NCBI RefSeq assembly: GCF_000515415.1
Contig: NZ_KI911783.1
Location: 5,195,831 to 5,259,830, forward strand
Source of the DNA: Bradyrhizobium sp. WSM1417
GTDB taxonomy: Bacteria > Pseudomonadota > Alphaproteobacteria > Rhizobiales > Xanthobacteraceae
Length of the DNA stretch: 64,000 nucleotides
Direction: 5' to 3'
The notes under the pieces were generated by a model. It was not told the origin of the DNA, did no database searches, and was given only the letters and a program-made list of their open reading frames with translations. Made by a program: the position numbers and the translations under genes. Below are positions 54,350 to 64,000 of this stretch, in pieces. Each line of letters starts with the position of its first letter. The first letter of the stretch is position 1.

Positions 54350-55858
54350 TCACTGGAGCAGTGCGGCGGCCTTCACGGCCGTCACAGCGGTGTTGTAATT
54401 ATTGACGAGTTGCTGGACCGAGGCCGCCGACATGTCGAGCACCGGCTTCGGATAGATGCCGAACAGGATCGTCAGCGCGATCAGCGGGAACAGCGTCAGG
54501 CCCTCCCGGAAGGTGAGATCCTTCATGCTCGCCAGCGACGGCTTGACCAGCGCCCCGAACACGACCTTGCGGTAAAGCCACAGCGCATAGCAGGCCGACA
54601 GGATCACGCCGAAGGTGGCGAAGAACGCGGTCGGGATCGAGACCTTGAAGGTGCCGAGCAGCGTCATGAACTCGCCGACGAAGCCGGAGGTGCCGGGCAG
54701 ACCGACATTGGCCATGGTGAAGACCATGAAGGTCAGCGCGTAGAGCGGCATCCGGTTGACGAGGCCGCCATAGGCCGCGATCTCGCGGGTGTGCATGCGG
54801 TCGTAAACGATGCCGACGCAGAGGAACAGCGCGCCGGAGACGATGCCGTGCGAGATCATCTGGAACACGCCGCCGGCGACGCCCTGCATGGTGCCGGCGA
54901 AGATGCCCATGGTGACGAAGCCCATATGCGCCACCGAGGAGTACGCGATCAGCTTCTTCATGTCCTCCTGCATCAGCGCCACCAGCGAGGTGTAGATGAT
55001 GGCAATGACCGAGAGCGTGAACATCAACGGCGCGAAGTCATGCGAGGCCAGCGGGAACATCGGCAGCGAGAAACGCAGGAAGCCGTAGCCGCCCATTTTC
55101 AGCATGATCGCAGCCAGGACCACCGAGCCTGCGGTCGGCGCCTCGACGTGGGCGTCGGGGAGCCAGGTGTGCACCGGCCACATCGGCATCTTCACCGCGA
55201 ACGAGGCGAAGAAGGCAAGCCACGCCCAGGTCTGCAGTGAGCGCGGCACGGCGGTGTGCATCAGGGTCGGGATGTCGGTGGTGCCGCCGTTCCAGTACAG
55301 CGCCATGATGGCGAGCAGCATCAGGACCGAGCCGAGCAGCGTGTAGAGGAAGAACTTGAAGGACGCATAGACCCGGCGCGGACCGCCCCAGACGCCGATG
55401 ATCAGGAACATCGGGATCAGGCCGCCTTCGAAGAACAGGTAGAACAGCACGAGATCGAGCGCCGAGAAGGTGCCGATCATCAGCGTTTCCAGGATCAGGA
55501 ACGCCATCATGTATTCGCGGACGCGGTTGGTGATCGCCTTCCAGCTCGCGATGATGCAGAACGGCATGATGGCGGTGGTCAGGATCACCAGCGGCAACGA
55601 AATGCCGTCCACACCCATGTGATAGGTGATGCCGGTAGCAAGCCAGTTCGCCTTCTCGACGAACTGGAAGTCGGCGCTCGACGCATCGAACCGCATGACC
55701 AGGATCACCGACACCGCGAAGGTGATCAGCGTGGTCCACAGCGCGATCCAGCGCGAGTTGCGCCTGCTAGCCTCGTCATCGCCGCGGCTGAGATAGACGA
55801 TCAGCGCGCCGACCAGCGGCAGGAACGTCGTGACGGATAGAATTGGCCAGGTCGTCAT
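54350..55858 (-). CDS. nuoM: NADH-quinone oxidoreductase subunit M
   Basis: A 502-residue antiporter-like subunit. Conserved blocks are [44 protein letters not shown] and [16 protein letters not shown], with [11 protein letters not shown] later. Starts at ATG 55858, one base after the nuoL stop, so translation is coupled. Confidence 0.97.
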   Translation of the reverse strand: MTTWPILSVTTFLPLVGALIVYLSRGDDEASRRNSRWIALWTTLITFAVSVILVMRFDASSADFQFVEKANWLATGITYHMGVDGISLPLVILTTAIMPFCIIASWKAITNRVREYMMAFLILETLMIGTFSALDLVLFYLFFEGGLIPMFLIIGVWGGPRRVYASFKFFLYTLLGSVLMLLAIMALYWNGGTTDIPTLMHTAVPRSLQTWAWLAFFASFAVKMPMWPVHTWLPDAHVEAPTAGSVVLAAIMLKMGGYGFLRFSLPMFPLASHDFAPLMFTLSVIAIIYTSLVALMQEDMKKLIAYSSVAHMGFVTMGIFAGTMQGVAGGVFQMISHGIVSGALFLCVGIVYDRMHTREIAAYGGLVNRMPLYALTFMVFTMANVGLPGTSGFVGEFMTLLGTFKVSIPTAFFATFGVILSACYALWLYRKVVFGALVKPSLASMKDLTFREGLTLFPLIALTILFGIYPKPVLDMSAASVQQLVNNYNTAVTAVKAAALLQ

Positions 55859-55859
55859 T

Positions 55860-57959
55860 TTACTGGCCCCCAAAGCCGAACATGAACCAGGTGATCAGGC
55901 CGGCGGCACCGATCAGCATGGCGAACGCGTAGTGGTAGAGATAGCCGGTCTGGATTTTCACGACGTTGCGGGTGACGTCCAGCACCCGGGCAGAGACGCC
56001 GTCGGGACCGAGGCCGTCGATGATGAAGCCGTCGCCCTTCTTCCAGAGCTGGTAGCCGATCCACTTCGCCGGACGGACGAAGATGATGTCGTAGAGCTCG
56101 TCGAAGTACCATTTGTTGAGCAGGAACTTGTACAGCATCGGCTGCGTGTTCGCGAGTTCGACCGGCAGATAAGGCCGGCGGATGTAGAACAGGTATGACA
56201 CCAGGAAGCCCAGCACCATCATCACCGTCGGCAGGAAGGCGATGGTCTCGGGGATGTGGTGCATCTCCTCGATGATGTGCGGGTTCATCTTCACGGATTC
56301 GCGGAAGAACTCCTCGATGCCGTGACCGGCGAACAGCTCCTTGAACGGGAAGCCGGCCAGGATGGAGCCGACCGCCAGCACACCGATCGGGATCAGCATC
56401 CAGATCGGCGCTTCATGCGCGGCCTCGTAGTGGTGATCGTCATGCGGCTCGCCGTGGAAGGTCTTGAAGATCAGGCGCCACGAGTAGAACGAGGTCAGGC
56501 CGGCCGCGACGACCGTCATCAGGAAGCCGTACATCGCGAACGGATTGTGCGAGGCGTAGGCCGACTCGATGATCGCGTCCTTGGAGAAATAGCCGGCGGT
56601 CAGTGGGAATCCCGTGAGCGCGAGCGTGCCGACCACCATCACCGCGTAGGTGTAGGGGATCTTGCGCCACAGGCCGCCCATGTTGCGGATGTCCTGCTCG
56701 TGGTGCATCGCGTAGATCACCGAGCCGGAGCCCAAGAACAACAGCGCCTTGAAGAAGGCGTGCGTGAACAAATGGAACATGCCGACCGAATAGGCCCCTG
56801 CTCCCATCGCCACGAACATGTAGCCGAGCTGCGAACAGGTCGAGTAGGCGACGATGCGCTTGATGTCGTTCTGGACCAGACCGATGGTCGCCGCGAAGAA
56901 CGCCGTGGTGGCGCCGAAGAACATCACGACGGCCTGCGCGTTCGGCGCGAGCTCGAACAGTGGCGACAGGCGCGCCACCATGAAGACGCCGGCGGTGACC
57001 ATGGTCGCAGCGTGGATCAGCGCCGACACCGGGGTCGGGCCTTCCATCGCGTCCGGCAACCAAGTGTGCAGCAGGAACTGCGCCGATTTGCCCATCGCGC
57101 CCATGAACAGCAGCAGGCAGGTCAGGGTCAGCGCGTCGGCGTGCCAGCCGAGGAAGTCGATGGTCTTGCCGGTCAGGCCCGGCGCGGCGTGGAAGATGGT
57201 CTCGAAATCGGTCGAGCCGGCCAGCAGGAAGATCGCGAAGATGCCGAGCGCGAAGCCGAAATCGCCGACGCGGTTGACCACGAAGGCCTTGATGGCGGCG
57301 GCGTTCGCCGACGGCTTCTGGTACCAGAAGCCGATCAGGAGGTAGCTCGCCAGACCCACGCCTTCCCAGCCGAAGAACAGCTGCACCAGGTTGTCCGCGG
57401 TCACCAGCATCAGCATCGCGAAAGTGAACAGCGAGAGATAGCCGAAGAAGCGCGGCCGGTTCGGGTCCTCGTCCATGTAGCCGATGGAATAGAGGTGCAC
57501 GAGCGAGGACACGGTGGTCACCACCACCAGCATCACGGCGGTGAGCGTGTCGACCCGCAGCGTCCAGTAGACCTGGAGATCGCCGGACAGGATCCACGGC
57601 AGCAGCGGAATGCGCATGTCGTGGTGCATGAAGCCGACATCGACCAGCGTCATCCAGGACAGCGCCGCCGACACGAACAGCAATGCCGTGGTGATCAGCT
57701 CGGCGCCGCGCGAGCCCGCCGCGGGCGGCTCGGACACGTGGTGGTCGTCGTGACCGTCGCCGGGTTCGTGATGAGTTTCGTGAACGACCGACGCATCCTC
57801 GTTGATCGTGTCCGACGCATGGGCGTGCGCGCCATGGCCGTGATCATCGTGATGCTCGACCGTGTCGCCCGAGGGGTTGCGGGCATGCGCGCCGAACAGC
57901 GCGATGAGGCCGGCCAGAATGGCGCCCAGAAGAGGCAGAAAGACGATTGCCTGGACCAT
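55860..57959 (-). CDS. nuoL: NADH-quinone oxidoreductase subunit L with histidine-rich insert
   Basis: A 699-residue antiporter-like subunit with the long lateral helix near the C-terminus. Landmarks: [71 protein letters not shown]. Residues about 25-84, between the first two spans, form an unusual His/Asp-rich stretch ([13 protein letters not shown] and later GHDDHH) with about 12 His, which most NuoL proteins do not have. Begins about 61 bases after nuoK, with a palindromic repeat between. Confidence 0.96.
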   Translation of the reverse strand: MVQAIVFLPLLGAILAGLIALFGAHARNPSGDTVEHHDDHGHGAHAHASDTINEDASVVHETHHEPGDGHDDHHVSEPPAAGSRGAELITTALLFVSAALSWMTLVDVGFMHHDMRIPLLPWILSGDLQVYWTLRVDTLTAVMLVVVTTVSSLVHLYSIGYMDEDPNRPRFFGYLSLFTFAMLMLVTADNLVQLFFGWEGVGLASYLLIGFWYQKPSANAAAIKAFVVNRVGDFGFALGIFAIFLLAGSTDFETIFHAAPGLTGKTIDFLGWHADALTLTCLLLFMGAMGKSAQFLLHTWLPDAMEGPTPVSALIHAATMVTAGVFMVARLSPLFELAPNAQAVVMFFGATTAFFAATIGLVQNDIKRIVAYSTCSQLGYMFVAMGAGAYSVGMFHLFTHAFFKALLFLGSGSVIYAMHHEQDIRNMGGLWRKIPYTYAVMVVGTLALTGFPLTAGYFSKDAIIESAYASHNPFAMYGFLMTVVAAGLTSFYSWRLIFKTFHGEPHDDHHYEAAHEAPIWMLIPIGVLAVGSILAGFPFKELFAGHGIEEFFRESVKMNPHIIEEMHHIPETIAFLPTVMMVLGFLVSYLFYIRRPYLPVELANTQPMLYKFLLNKWYFDELYDIIFVRPAKWIGYQLWKKGDGFIIDGLGPDGVSARVLDVTRNVVKIQTGYLYHYAFAMLIGAAGLITWFMFGFGGQ
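57708..57887 (-). repeat. His/Asp-rich low-complexity insert inside nuoL
   Basis: About 60 codons (NuoL residues 25-84) between the first two membrane spans, with some 12 His plus Asp and Glu in clusters. The family loop is normally a few residues. It looks like a flexible metal-binding segment; it may be standard in Bradyrhizobium. Confidence 0.8.
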
Positions 57960-57972
57960 GATTTAATCTTTC

Positions 57973-58019
57973 CGCATGATCTGGTCGGAAAACCGGTGTC
58001 CACTTTTCCGGATCATGCG
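57973..58019. repeat. Rhizobiales-type short palindromic repeat between nuoK and nuoL
   Basis: CGCATGATC (57973-57981) and GATCATGCG (58011-58019) are perfect inverted arms around an imperfect interior with CGGAAAACCGG and CTTTTCCGG. Sequences of this form occur many times in Bradyrhizobium and relatives. It fills almost the whole 61-base nuoK-nuoL gap. Confidence 0.8.
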
Positions 58020-58020
58020 A

Positions 58021-58329
58021 TCAGCCCTTCATCAGATTGACGTCCTCAACCGCGATCGAGCCGCGGTTGCGGAAATAGACCACCAGGATGGCGAGACCGA
58101 TCGCGGCTTCAGCGGCCGCGACGGTGAGCACCAGGAGCGCGAAGACCTGCCCGACGATGTCGCCGAGGAAGGTCGAGAACGCCACGAGGTTGACGTTGAC
58201 CGCGAGCAGGATCAGCTCGATCGACATCAGGATGACGATGATGTTCTTGCGATTGAGGAAGATGCCGAGGATCCCGAGCGTGAACAGGATCGCGCCGACC
58301 GCAAGATAGTGTCCGAGCCCGATCGTCAT
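58021..58329 (-). CDS. nuoK: NADH-quinone oxidoreductase subunit K
   Basis: A 102-residue three-span subunit: [19 protein letters not shown], the conserved Glu in [20 protein letters not shown] and the second Glu in [16 protein letters not shown] 58329 overlaps the nuoJ stop (ATGA), which fixes the start rather than an earlier in-frame ATG. Confidence 0.97.
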   Translation of the reverse strand: MTIGLGHYLAVGAILFTLGILGIFLNRKNIIVILMSIELILLAVNVNLVAFSTFLGDIVGQVFALLVLTVAAAEAAIGLAILVVYFRNRGSIAVEDVNLMKG

Positions 58330-58964
58330 TTCACCCACTCCGCCGCGTCAGAATCCTGGAGCCCCTGCCCCGGCGCCACCTTGCGTATCGCCATCGCTAT
58401 TTCGGGCGTGCGCGCGTTCTGAACGTTGATGTCCTGCCGCTTGACGCTCGCCTTGTGACGCAGTGTCAGCACGATAGCGCCGATCATCGCGACCAGCAGC
58501 ACCATGCCCGAGAGCTGGAAGTAGTGGATGTACTTGGTATAGAGCACCAGGCCCAGCGCCTCGGTATTGGAGACGTTGGCCGGGATCGCCGCCGTGATCG
58601 TCTTGGCGACGCCGGGGTTGATGACCCAGAACCCGACCGTGAGCAGCAGCTCGAACAGGAAGATGCCGCCGATCACGAGGCCGACCGGGAGGTACTCGAT
58701 GAAGCCCTCGCGCAGCTCGAGGAAATCGACGTCGAGCATCATGATCACGAACAGGAACAGCACGGCGACGGCGCCGACATAGACGACGATCAGGATCATC
58801 GCCAGGAACTCGGCGCCCATCAGCACGAACAGGCCAGAGGCGTTGACGAAGGCCAGGATCAGGTACAGCACGGAGTGCACGGGATTGCGCGAGACAATCA
58901 CCATCACCGCCGAGGCGACGCAGACGCCGGCGAACAGATAGAAGAACAGCGCGGGAAGGATCAT
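58326..58964 (-). CDS. nuoJ: NADH-quinone oxidoreductase subunit J
   Basis: A 212-residue five-span subunit with [51 protein letters not shown] readable from about residue 27, containing the pi-bulge helix region ([17 protein letters not shown]). The hydrophilic C-terminal tail is longer than in E. coli. Coupled to nuoK by ATGA, with a 9-base gap to nuoI. Confidence 0.96.
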   Translation of the reverse strand: MILPALFFYLFAGVCVASAVMVIVSRNPVHSVLYLILAFVNASGLFVLMGAEFLAMILIVVYVGAVAVLFLFVIMMLDVDFLELREGFIEYLPVGLVIGGIFLFELLLTVGFWVINPGVAKTITAAIPANVSNTEALGLVLYTKYIHYFQLSGMVLLVAMIGAIVLTLRHKASVKRQDINVQNARTPEIAMAIRKVAPGQGLQDSDAAEWVK

Positions 58965-58973
58965 GCTCTCATC

Positions 58974-59468
58974 TCACCGGTACGGCGCATCGAGCTCGAT
59001 CGCCTTCGCGATCTCGCGTTCCCAGCGGTCGCCATTGGCGAGCAGCTTGGCCTTGTCATAAAACAGTTCCTCGCGGGTCTCGGTCGCGAACTCGAAGTTC
59101 GGACCTTCGACGATGGCATCGACCGGACAGGCTTCCTGGCAGAGGCCGCAATAGATGCACTTCACCATGTCGATGTCGTAGCGCACGGTGCGGCGGGTGC
59201 CGTCGTTGCGGCGCGGGCCGGCCTCGATGGTGATGGCCTGCGCCGGGCAGACCGCTTCGCACAGCTTGCAGGCGATGCAGCGTTCCTCGCCGTTCGGATA
59301 GCGGCGCAACGCATGCTCGCCGCGGAAGCGCGGCGAGATCGGGCCCTTCTCGAAGGGATAGTTCAGCGTCGGCTTCGGCTGGAAGAAATAGCGCATGGCG
59401 AGGAAGAACGCCGAGACGAATTCCGACAACAGGAGCGAGCGTGCAGTGGCGTTGATGTTGATACCCAT
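58974..59468 (-). CDS. nuoI: NADH-quinone oxidoreductase subunit I
   Basis: A 164-residue ferredoxin-like subunit carrying clusters N6a and N6b: [12 protein letters not shown] and [12 protein letters not shown]. The N-terminal amphipathic helix ([18 protein letters not shown]) docks it at the membrane. The ATG at 59468 begins [11 protein letters not shown]; a longer read-through from within nuoH is rejected. Confidence 0.97.
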   Translation of the reverse strand: MGININATARSLLLSEFVSAFFLAMRYFFQPKPTLNYPFEKGPISPRFRGEHALRRYPNGEERCIACKLCEAVCPAQAITIEAGPRRNDGTRRTVRYDIDMVKCIYCGLCQEACPVDAIVEGPNFEFATETREELFYDKAKLLANGDRWEREIAKAIELDAPYR

Positions 59469-59476
59469 GACGGCCC

Positions 59477-60544
59477 TCACTTCGGCGCGATGCCGGCAAA
59501 GTGCAGCACACCGGCCACCACGATCACCATTGCCAGCGACAACGGCAGGAAGACCTTCCAGCCGAGGCGCATCAGTTGATCGTAGCGGTAGCGCGGCACG
59601 ATCGCCTTGGCCATCGCGAACAGGAAGAACATGAAGAACAGTTTCAGCGAGAACCAGATGATGCCCGGCACCCAGTTGAAGGGCGGCAGGTCCACCGGCG
59701 GCAGCCAGCCTCCGAGGAACAGGATCGTCGCCATCGCGCACATCGTGGCGATCGCGACATACTCGCCGAGCATGAACAGAAGATACGGCGTCGAGCCGTA
59801 CTCGACCATGAAGCCGGCGACGAGCTCGGATTCCGCTTCGACGAGGTCGAACGGCGGGCGGTTGGTTTCCGCCAGCGCCGAGACGTAGAAGATCACGAAC
59901 ATCGGGAACAGCGGCCAGACGTACCAGTTCAGGATCGTGAGCTGCGGCAACCCGATCAGGCTGGCGAGGCCGCGGACATGCTGCGCCTCGACCACGGCCG
60001 AGAGGTTCAGCGTGCCGGCGCAGAGCAGCACCGTGATGATGACGAAGCCGATCGAGACCTCGTAGGACACCATCTGCGCCGCCGAGCGCAGCGCCGCCAG
60101 GAACGGATATTTCGAGTTCGACGACCAGCCGGCCATGATGATGCCGTAGATCGACAGCGACGAGATCGCGAAGATGAAGAGGACGCCGACATTGATGTCG
60201 GAGATCACCCAGCCGAGATTGGTCGGGATCACCGCCCAGGCGGCGAGCGCGAGCACGCATGAGACCAAGGGAGCAAGGAGAAACACGCCCTTGTTGGCGC
60301 CGGACGGGATGATCGGCTCCTTCAGCACGAACTTCAGGAGGTCGGCGAAGGATTGCAGTAGGCCCCAGGGACCCACCACGTTAGGGCCGCGGCGGATCTG
60401 CACCGCCGCCCAGATCTTGCGGTCGGCGAGCAGGATGTAGGCGATCGCCACCAGCAGGACGACCAGCACCAGGACGCTCTCCGCGATCATGATGATCAGC
60501 GGCCAGAGGAACCCGGTCCAGAAGGCGCTTTCGAAGAATTCCAT
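59477..60544 (-). CDS. nuoH: NADH-quinone oxidoreductase subunit H
   Basis: A 355-residue eight-span subunit that helps form the quinone chamber. Landmarks: [32 protein letters not shown] region read here as [17 protein letters not shown], then [25 protein letters not shown] and [20 protein letters not shown]. Eight bases from nuoI, four from nuoG. Confidence 0.97.
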   Translation of the reverse strand: MEFFESAFWTGFLWPLIIMIAESVLVLVVLLVAIAYILLADRKIWAAVQIRRGPNVVGPWGLLQSFADLLKFVLKEPIIPSGANKGVFLLAPLVSCVLALAAWAVIPTNLGWVISDINVGVLFIFAISSLSIYGIIMAGWSSNSKYPFLAALRSAAQMVSYEVSIGFVIITVLLCAGTLNLSAVVEAQHVRGLASLIGLPQLTILNWYVWPLFPMFVIFYVSALAETNRPPFDLVEAESELVAGFMVEYGSTPYLLFMLGEYVAIATMCAMATILFLGGWLPPVDLPPFNWVPGIIWFSLKLFFMFFLFAMAKAIVPRYRYDQLMRLGWKVFLPLSLAMVIVVAGVLHFAGIAPK

Positions 60545-60548
60545 CAGC

Positions 60549-62624
60549 TCACTCCGCTGCGGTCAGCATCTGCCCGGAGGCAAGCCGCGAACACTCCGCC
60601 ATCACGGCGGACGCACGCGCGATTGGGTTGGTCAAATAGAAGTCCTCGACGAGCGGCTTGAACGGGGCCTTCTCCGTCGTGCCGCCCTTCCCCGCGAGCT
60701 TCTTGATCTGGTCGGCCGCGCCGGCCTCGATCTGGTCCAGACGGATCAGATGCGGCACAGCCTTGAAGATCGCCTGGCGCAGGGCCGAAAGCGAGTCATA
60801 GCCGAGCTTCTTGCCGAGCGCCTCCGACAGCGCGCGGACGATCGCCCAGTCCTCGCGGGCCTCACCCGGCGGGAATGCGGCCCGTCCGGTCATTTGCACG
60901 CGGCCTTCGGTGTTGACGTAGATCGCGGACTTCTCAGTATAGGCGGCTGCCGGCAGGATCACGTCGGCGCGATGGGCGCCGCGGTCGCCGTGGGTGCCGA
61001 TATAGACGACGAAGGTGCCGTCTGACGGCTTGATCTCGTCCGCGCCGAGCAGGAACAGCAGATCGAGCGTCCCGAACGTCGTCATCTGCACTGCGTTCAG
61101 CCCGCCCTGACCGGCGACAAAGCCGATGTCGAGCGCACCGACGCGCGAAGCGCTCTCATGCAAGACACCAAAGCCGTTCCAGCCGTCCTTGAGCGCACCG
61201 ACGTCGAGCGCGAGCTTGGCGGCGGCGCCGAGAATGGCGGCGCCGTCGTGGCGCGAGGCGGCGCCAGCACCGACCAGGATGATCGGGTTCTTGGCGTTCT
61301 TCAGCACGTCCATGAAGGAGTGCTTGCCGGCCGCGAGCTCACCGAGCGTGTCGGTGCCTGCGCCGAGGTGATCATAGTCGTACGTGAGGTCGGGCTTGGC
61401 GCCGATCACGCCGACCTTGAAGCCGCCGGCGCGCCAGCGCTTGCGGATGCGGGCGTTGAACACGGCCGCCTCTTTCCGCGGATTGGCGCCGATGATGAGC
61501 AGCGCATCGGCCTGCTCGACGCCGGCGAGCGTCGGATTGAAGATATAGGAGCCGCGGCCGAGCGCGGGATCGAAGGCGTCGCCGCCCTGCACCGCCAGAT
61601 TGGCCGAGCCGTATTTGGCCAGCAGATCCTTCAGCGCGAACATCTCTTCGACGCCGGCGAGGTCGCCCGCGATCGCGCCGATCCGCTTGCCGTCGGTGCG
61701 CGCCGCCTTGGAGGCAATCGCGGCAAAGGCCTCGGGCCAGCTCGCCGCGCGCAGCTTGCCGGCTTCGCGGATATAGGGCCGGTCGAGGCGCTGGGTGCGC
61801 AGGCCGTCGACGACGTGACGGGTCTTGTCGGAGATCCACTCCTCGTTCACGGCCTCGTTGACGCGCGGCAGGATACGCATCACTTCGCGGCCGCGGGTGT
61901 CGACGCGGATCGCAGATCCCACGCCGTCCATCACGTCGATCGACTGGGTCTTGCCGAGCTCCCACGGGCGCGCGGCGAAGGCATAGGGCTTCGAGGTCAG
62001 CGCGCCGACCGGGCAGATATCGACGAGATTGCCCTGAAGCTCCGACGTCAGCGCGTGCTCGAGATAGGTCGTGATCTCCATATCCTCGCCGCGGCCGGTC
62101 GCGCCCATTTCGGGGGCGCCGGCGACTTCCGCCGAGAAGCGGACGCAACGGGTGCACTGGATGCAGCGGTTCATCGAGGTCTTGACCAGTGCGCCGAGAT
62201 ATTTGTCCTCGACCGCGCGCTTGTTCTCGGCGAAGCGGCTGGTGTCGACACCGTAGCCCATCGCCTGGTCCTGCAGGTCGCACTCGCCGCCCTGGTCGCA
62301 GATCGGGCAATCCAGCGGATGGTTGATGAGGAGGAATTCCATCACGCCTTCGCGCGCCTTCTTCACCATCGGCGAACGGGTGGAGATTTCCGGCGGCTCG
62401 CCCTTGGGACCCGGACGGCAATCGCGCACGCCCCAGGCGCAGCTCGCGACCGGCTTCGGGCCGCCCTTCACCTCGACGAGGCACATCCGGCAATTGCCGG
62501 CGATCGACAGCCGCTCGTGATAGCAGAAGCGCGGAATCTCGGCGCCGGCCGCCTCGCACGCCTGGAGCAGCGTGTATTCGGCGGGGACATCGATCTCTTT
62601 ACCGTCGATGATGAGCTTGGTCAT
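60549..62624 (-). CDS. nuoG: NADH-quinone oxidoreductase subunit G
   Basis: A 691-residue subunit carrying N1b [2Fe-2S], N4 and N5. Cysteine sets: [16 protein letters not shown] with [10 protein letters not shown] (the [2Fe-2S] site), [18 protein letters not shown] (with the His ligand type of N5 region) and [13 protein letters not shown]. The rest is a molybdopterin-oxidoreductase-like fold without cofactor ligands I can see. Five bases from nuoF. Confidence 0.97.
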   Translation of the reverse strand: MTKLIIDGKEIDVPAEYTLLQACEAAGAEIPRFCYHERLSIAGNCRMCLVEVKGGPKPVASCAWGVRDCRPGPKGEPPEISTRSPMVKKAREGVMEFLLINHPLDCPICDQGGECDLQDQAMGYGVDTSRFAENKRAVEDKYLGALVKTSMNRCIQCTRCVRFSAEVAGAPEMGATGRGEDMEITTYLEHALTSELQGNLVDICPVGALTSKPYAFAARPWELGKTQSIDVMDGVGSAIRVDTRGREVMRILPRVNEAVNEEWISDKTRHVVDGLRTQRLDRPYIREAGKLRAASWPEAFAAIASKAARTDGKRIGAIAGDLAGVEEMFALKDLLAKYGSANLAVQGGDAFDPALGRGSYIFNPTLAGVEQADALLIIGANPRKEAAVFNARIRKRWRAGGFKVGVIGAKPDLTYDYDHLGAGTDTLGELAAGKHSFMDVLKNAKNPIILVGAGAASRHDGAAILGAAAKLALDVGALKDGWNGFGVLHESASRVGALDIGFVAGQGGLNAVQMTTFGTLDLLFLLGADEIKPSDGTFVVYIGTHGDRGAHRADVILPAAAYTEKSAIYVNTEGRVQMTGRAAFPPGEAREDWAIVRALSEALGKKLGYDSLSALRQAIFKAVPHLIRLDQIEAGAADQIKKLAGKGGTTEKAPFKPLVEDFYLTNPIARASAVMAECSRLASGQMLTAAE

Positions 62625-62629
62625 TGTCT

Positions 62630-63955
<1,326 letters not shown>

Positions 63956-63970
63956 GTCAGTGCTTTCCGA

Positions 63971-64000
63971 TCAACGGTTGGCTTGCTTGTAGGCAAGCCC
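63971..64000 (-). CDS. Last nine codons of an upstream gene (NuoE or a small intervening ORF)
   Basis: Reading left from the edge, nine codons (GLAYKQANR) end at TGA 63971-63973, 15 bases before the nuoF start. Position suggests nuoE, but the residues are too few to identify and a short ORF between nuoE and nuoF is also possible. The same bases include a GGCTTGC/GCAAGCC inverted repeat. Confidence 0.35.
   Translation of the reverse strand, partial: GLAYKQANR

Noticed and set aside
56256..58040. A 594-codon plus-strand open frame opposite nuoL
   Set aside because: Antisense shadow: a low-complexity Arg/Glu/His product, with clear NuoL on the minus strand.

Overview
This is GC-rich alphaproteobacterial chromosome, almost certainly Bradyrhizobium or a close relative. 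The evidence is the gene content and order: a 14-subunit-type nuo operon followed by birA, rnj and mce; the short alphaproteobacterial ProRS; a pcuABCDE-type copper operon as described in Bradyrhizobium japonicum; DUF3551 and Omp25/31-like proteins; GTTC-N7-GTTC LexA operators; and a Rhizobiales-type palindromic repeat. No rRNA, tRNA, CRISPR array, transposase, phage gene or replication origin was seen.

Layout. 1-13.4 kb: a caspase-fold pseudoenzyme (cut by the left edge), an exported beta-carbonic anhydrase, a DUF2846-type lipoprotein, dnaE, a very short membrane peptide gene behind a double LexA operator, an outer-membrane barrel, two tandem DUF3551 secreted proteins, a methionine aminopeptidase and a large hybrid histidine kinase. 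13.4-19.7 kb: single genes, namely a ClpP-fold periplasmic protein, an HD-domain protein, an AhpD-like protein divergent from a MocR regulator, and an XRE regulator divergent from a zinc-type dehydrogenase homologue. 19.8-23.2 kb: core genes lolD, lolC and proS.

23.4-49.3 kb is a patchwork of transport and catabolic cassettes, each with its own regulator or promoter region: pcuEDCBA; a globin behind a terminator/antiterminator-like leader; a sugar-type ABC importer; an IclR-controlled pair of hot-dog hydratases with a Bug-type binding protein; RidA with an L-2-amino-thiazoline-4-carboxylate hydrolase-family protein and a shortened LysR regulator; a LysR-controlled set of three hydrolases, one of them fused to a cupin; a Dpp/Opp-type peptide importer; and mtnK. 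49.3-64 kb returns to core genes: a small membrane protein, DUF1467, mce, rnj, birA, then nuoN to nuoF, all on the minus strand, with nuoA-E expected beyond the right edge.

The most interesting signal is at 7.45-7.61 kb. Two perfect alphaproteobacterial SOS boxes in opposite orientation straddle a promoter whose first gene codes for a 32-36 residue single-span membrane peptide. This is the architecture of the Caulobacter SOS division inhibitor SidA, and dnaE lies next downstream on the same strand. Other points worth checking are the caspase homologue that has lost both catalytic residues, the globin leader, a histidine-rich insert in NuoL, and an alpha/beta hydrolase that lacks its catalytic histidine.
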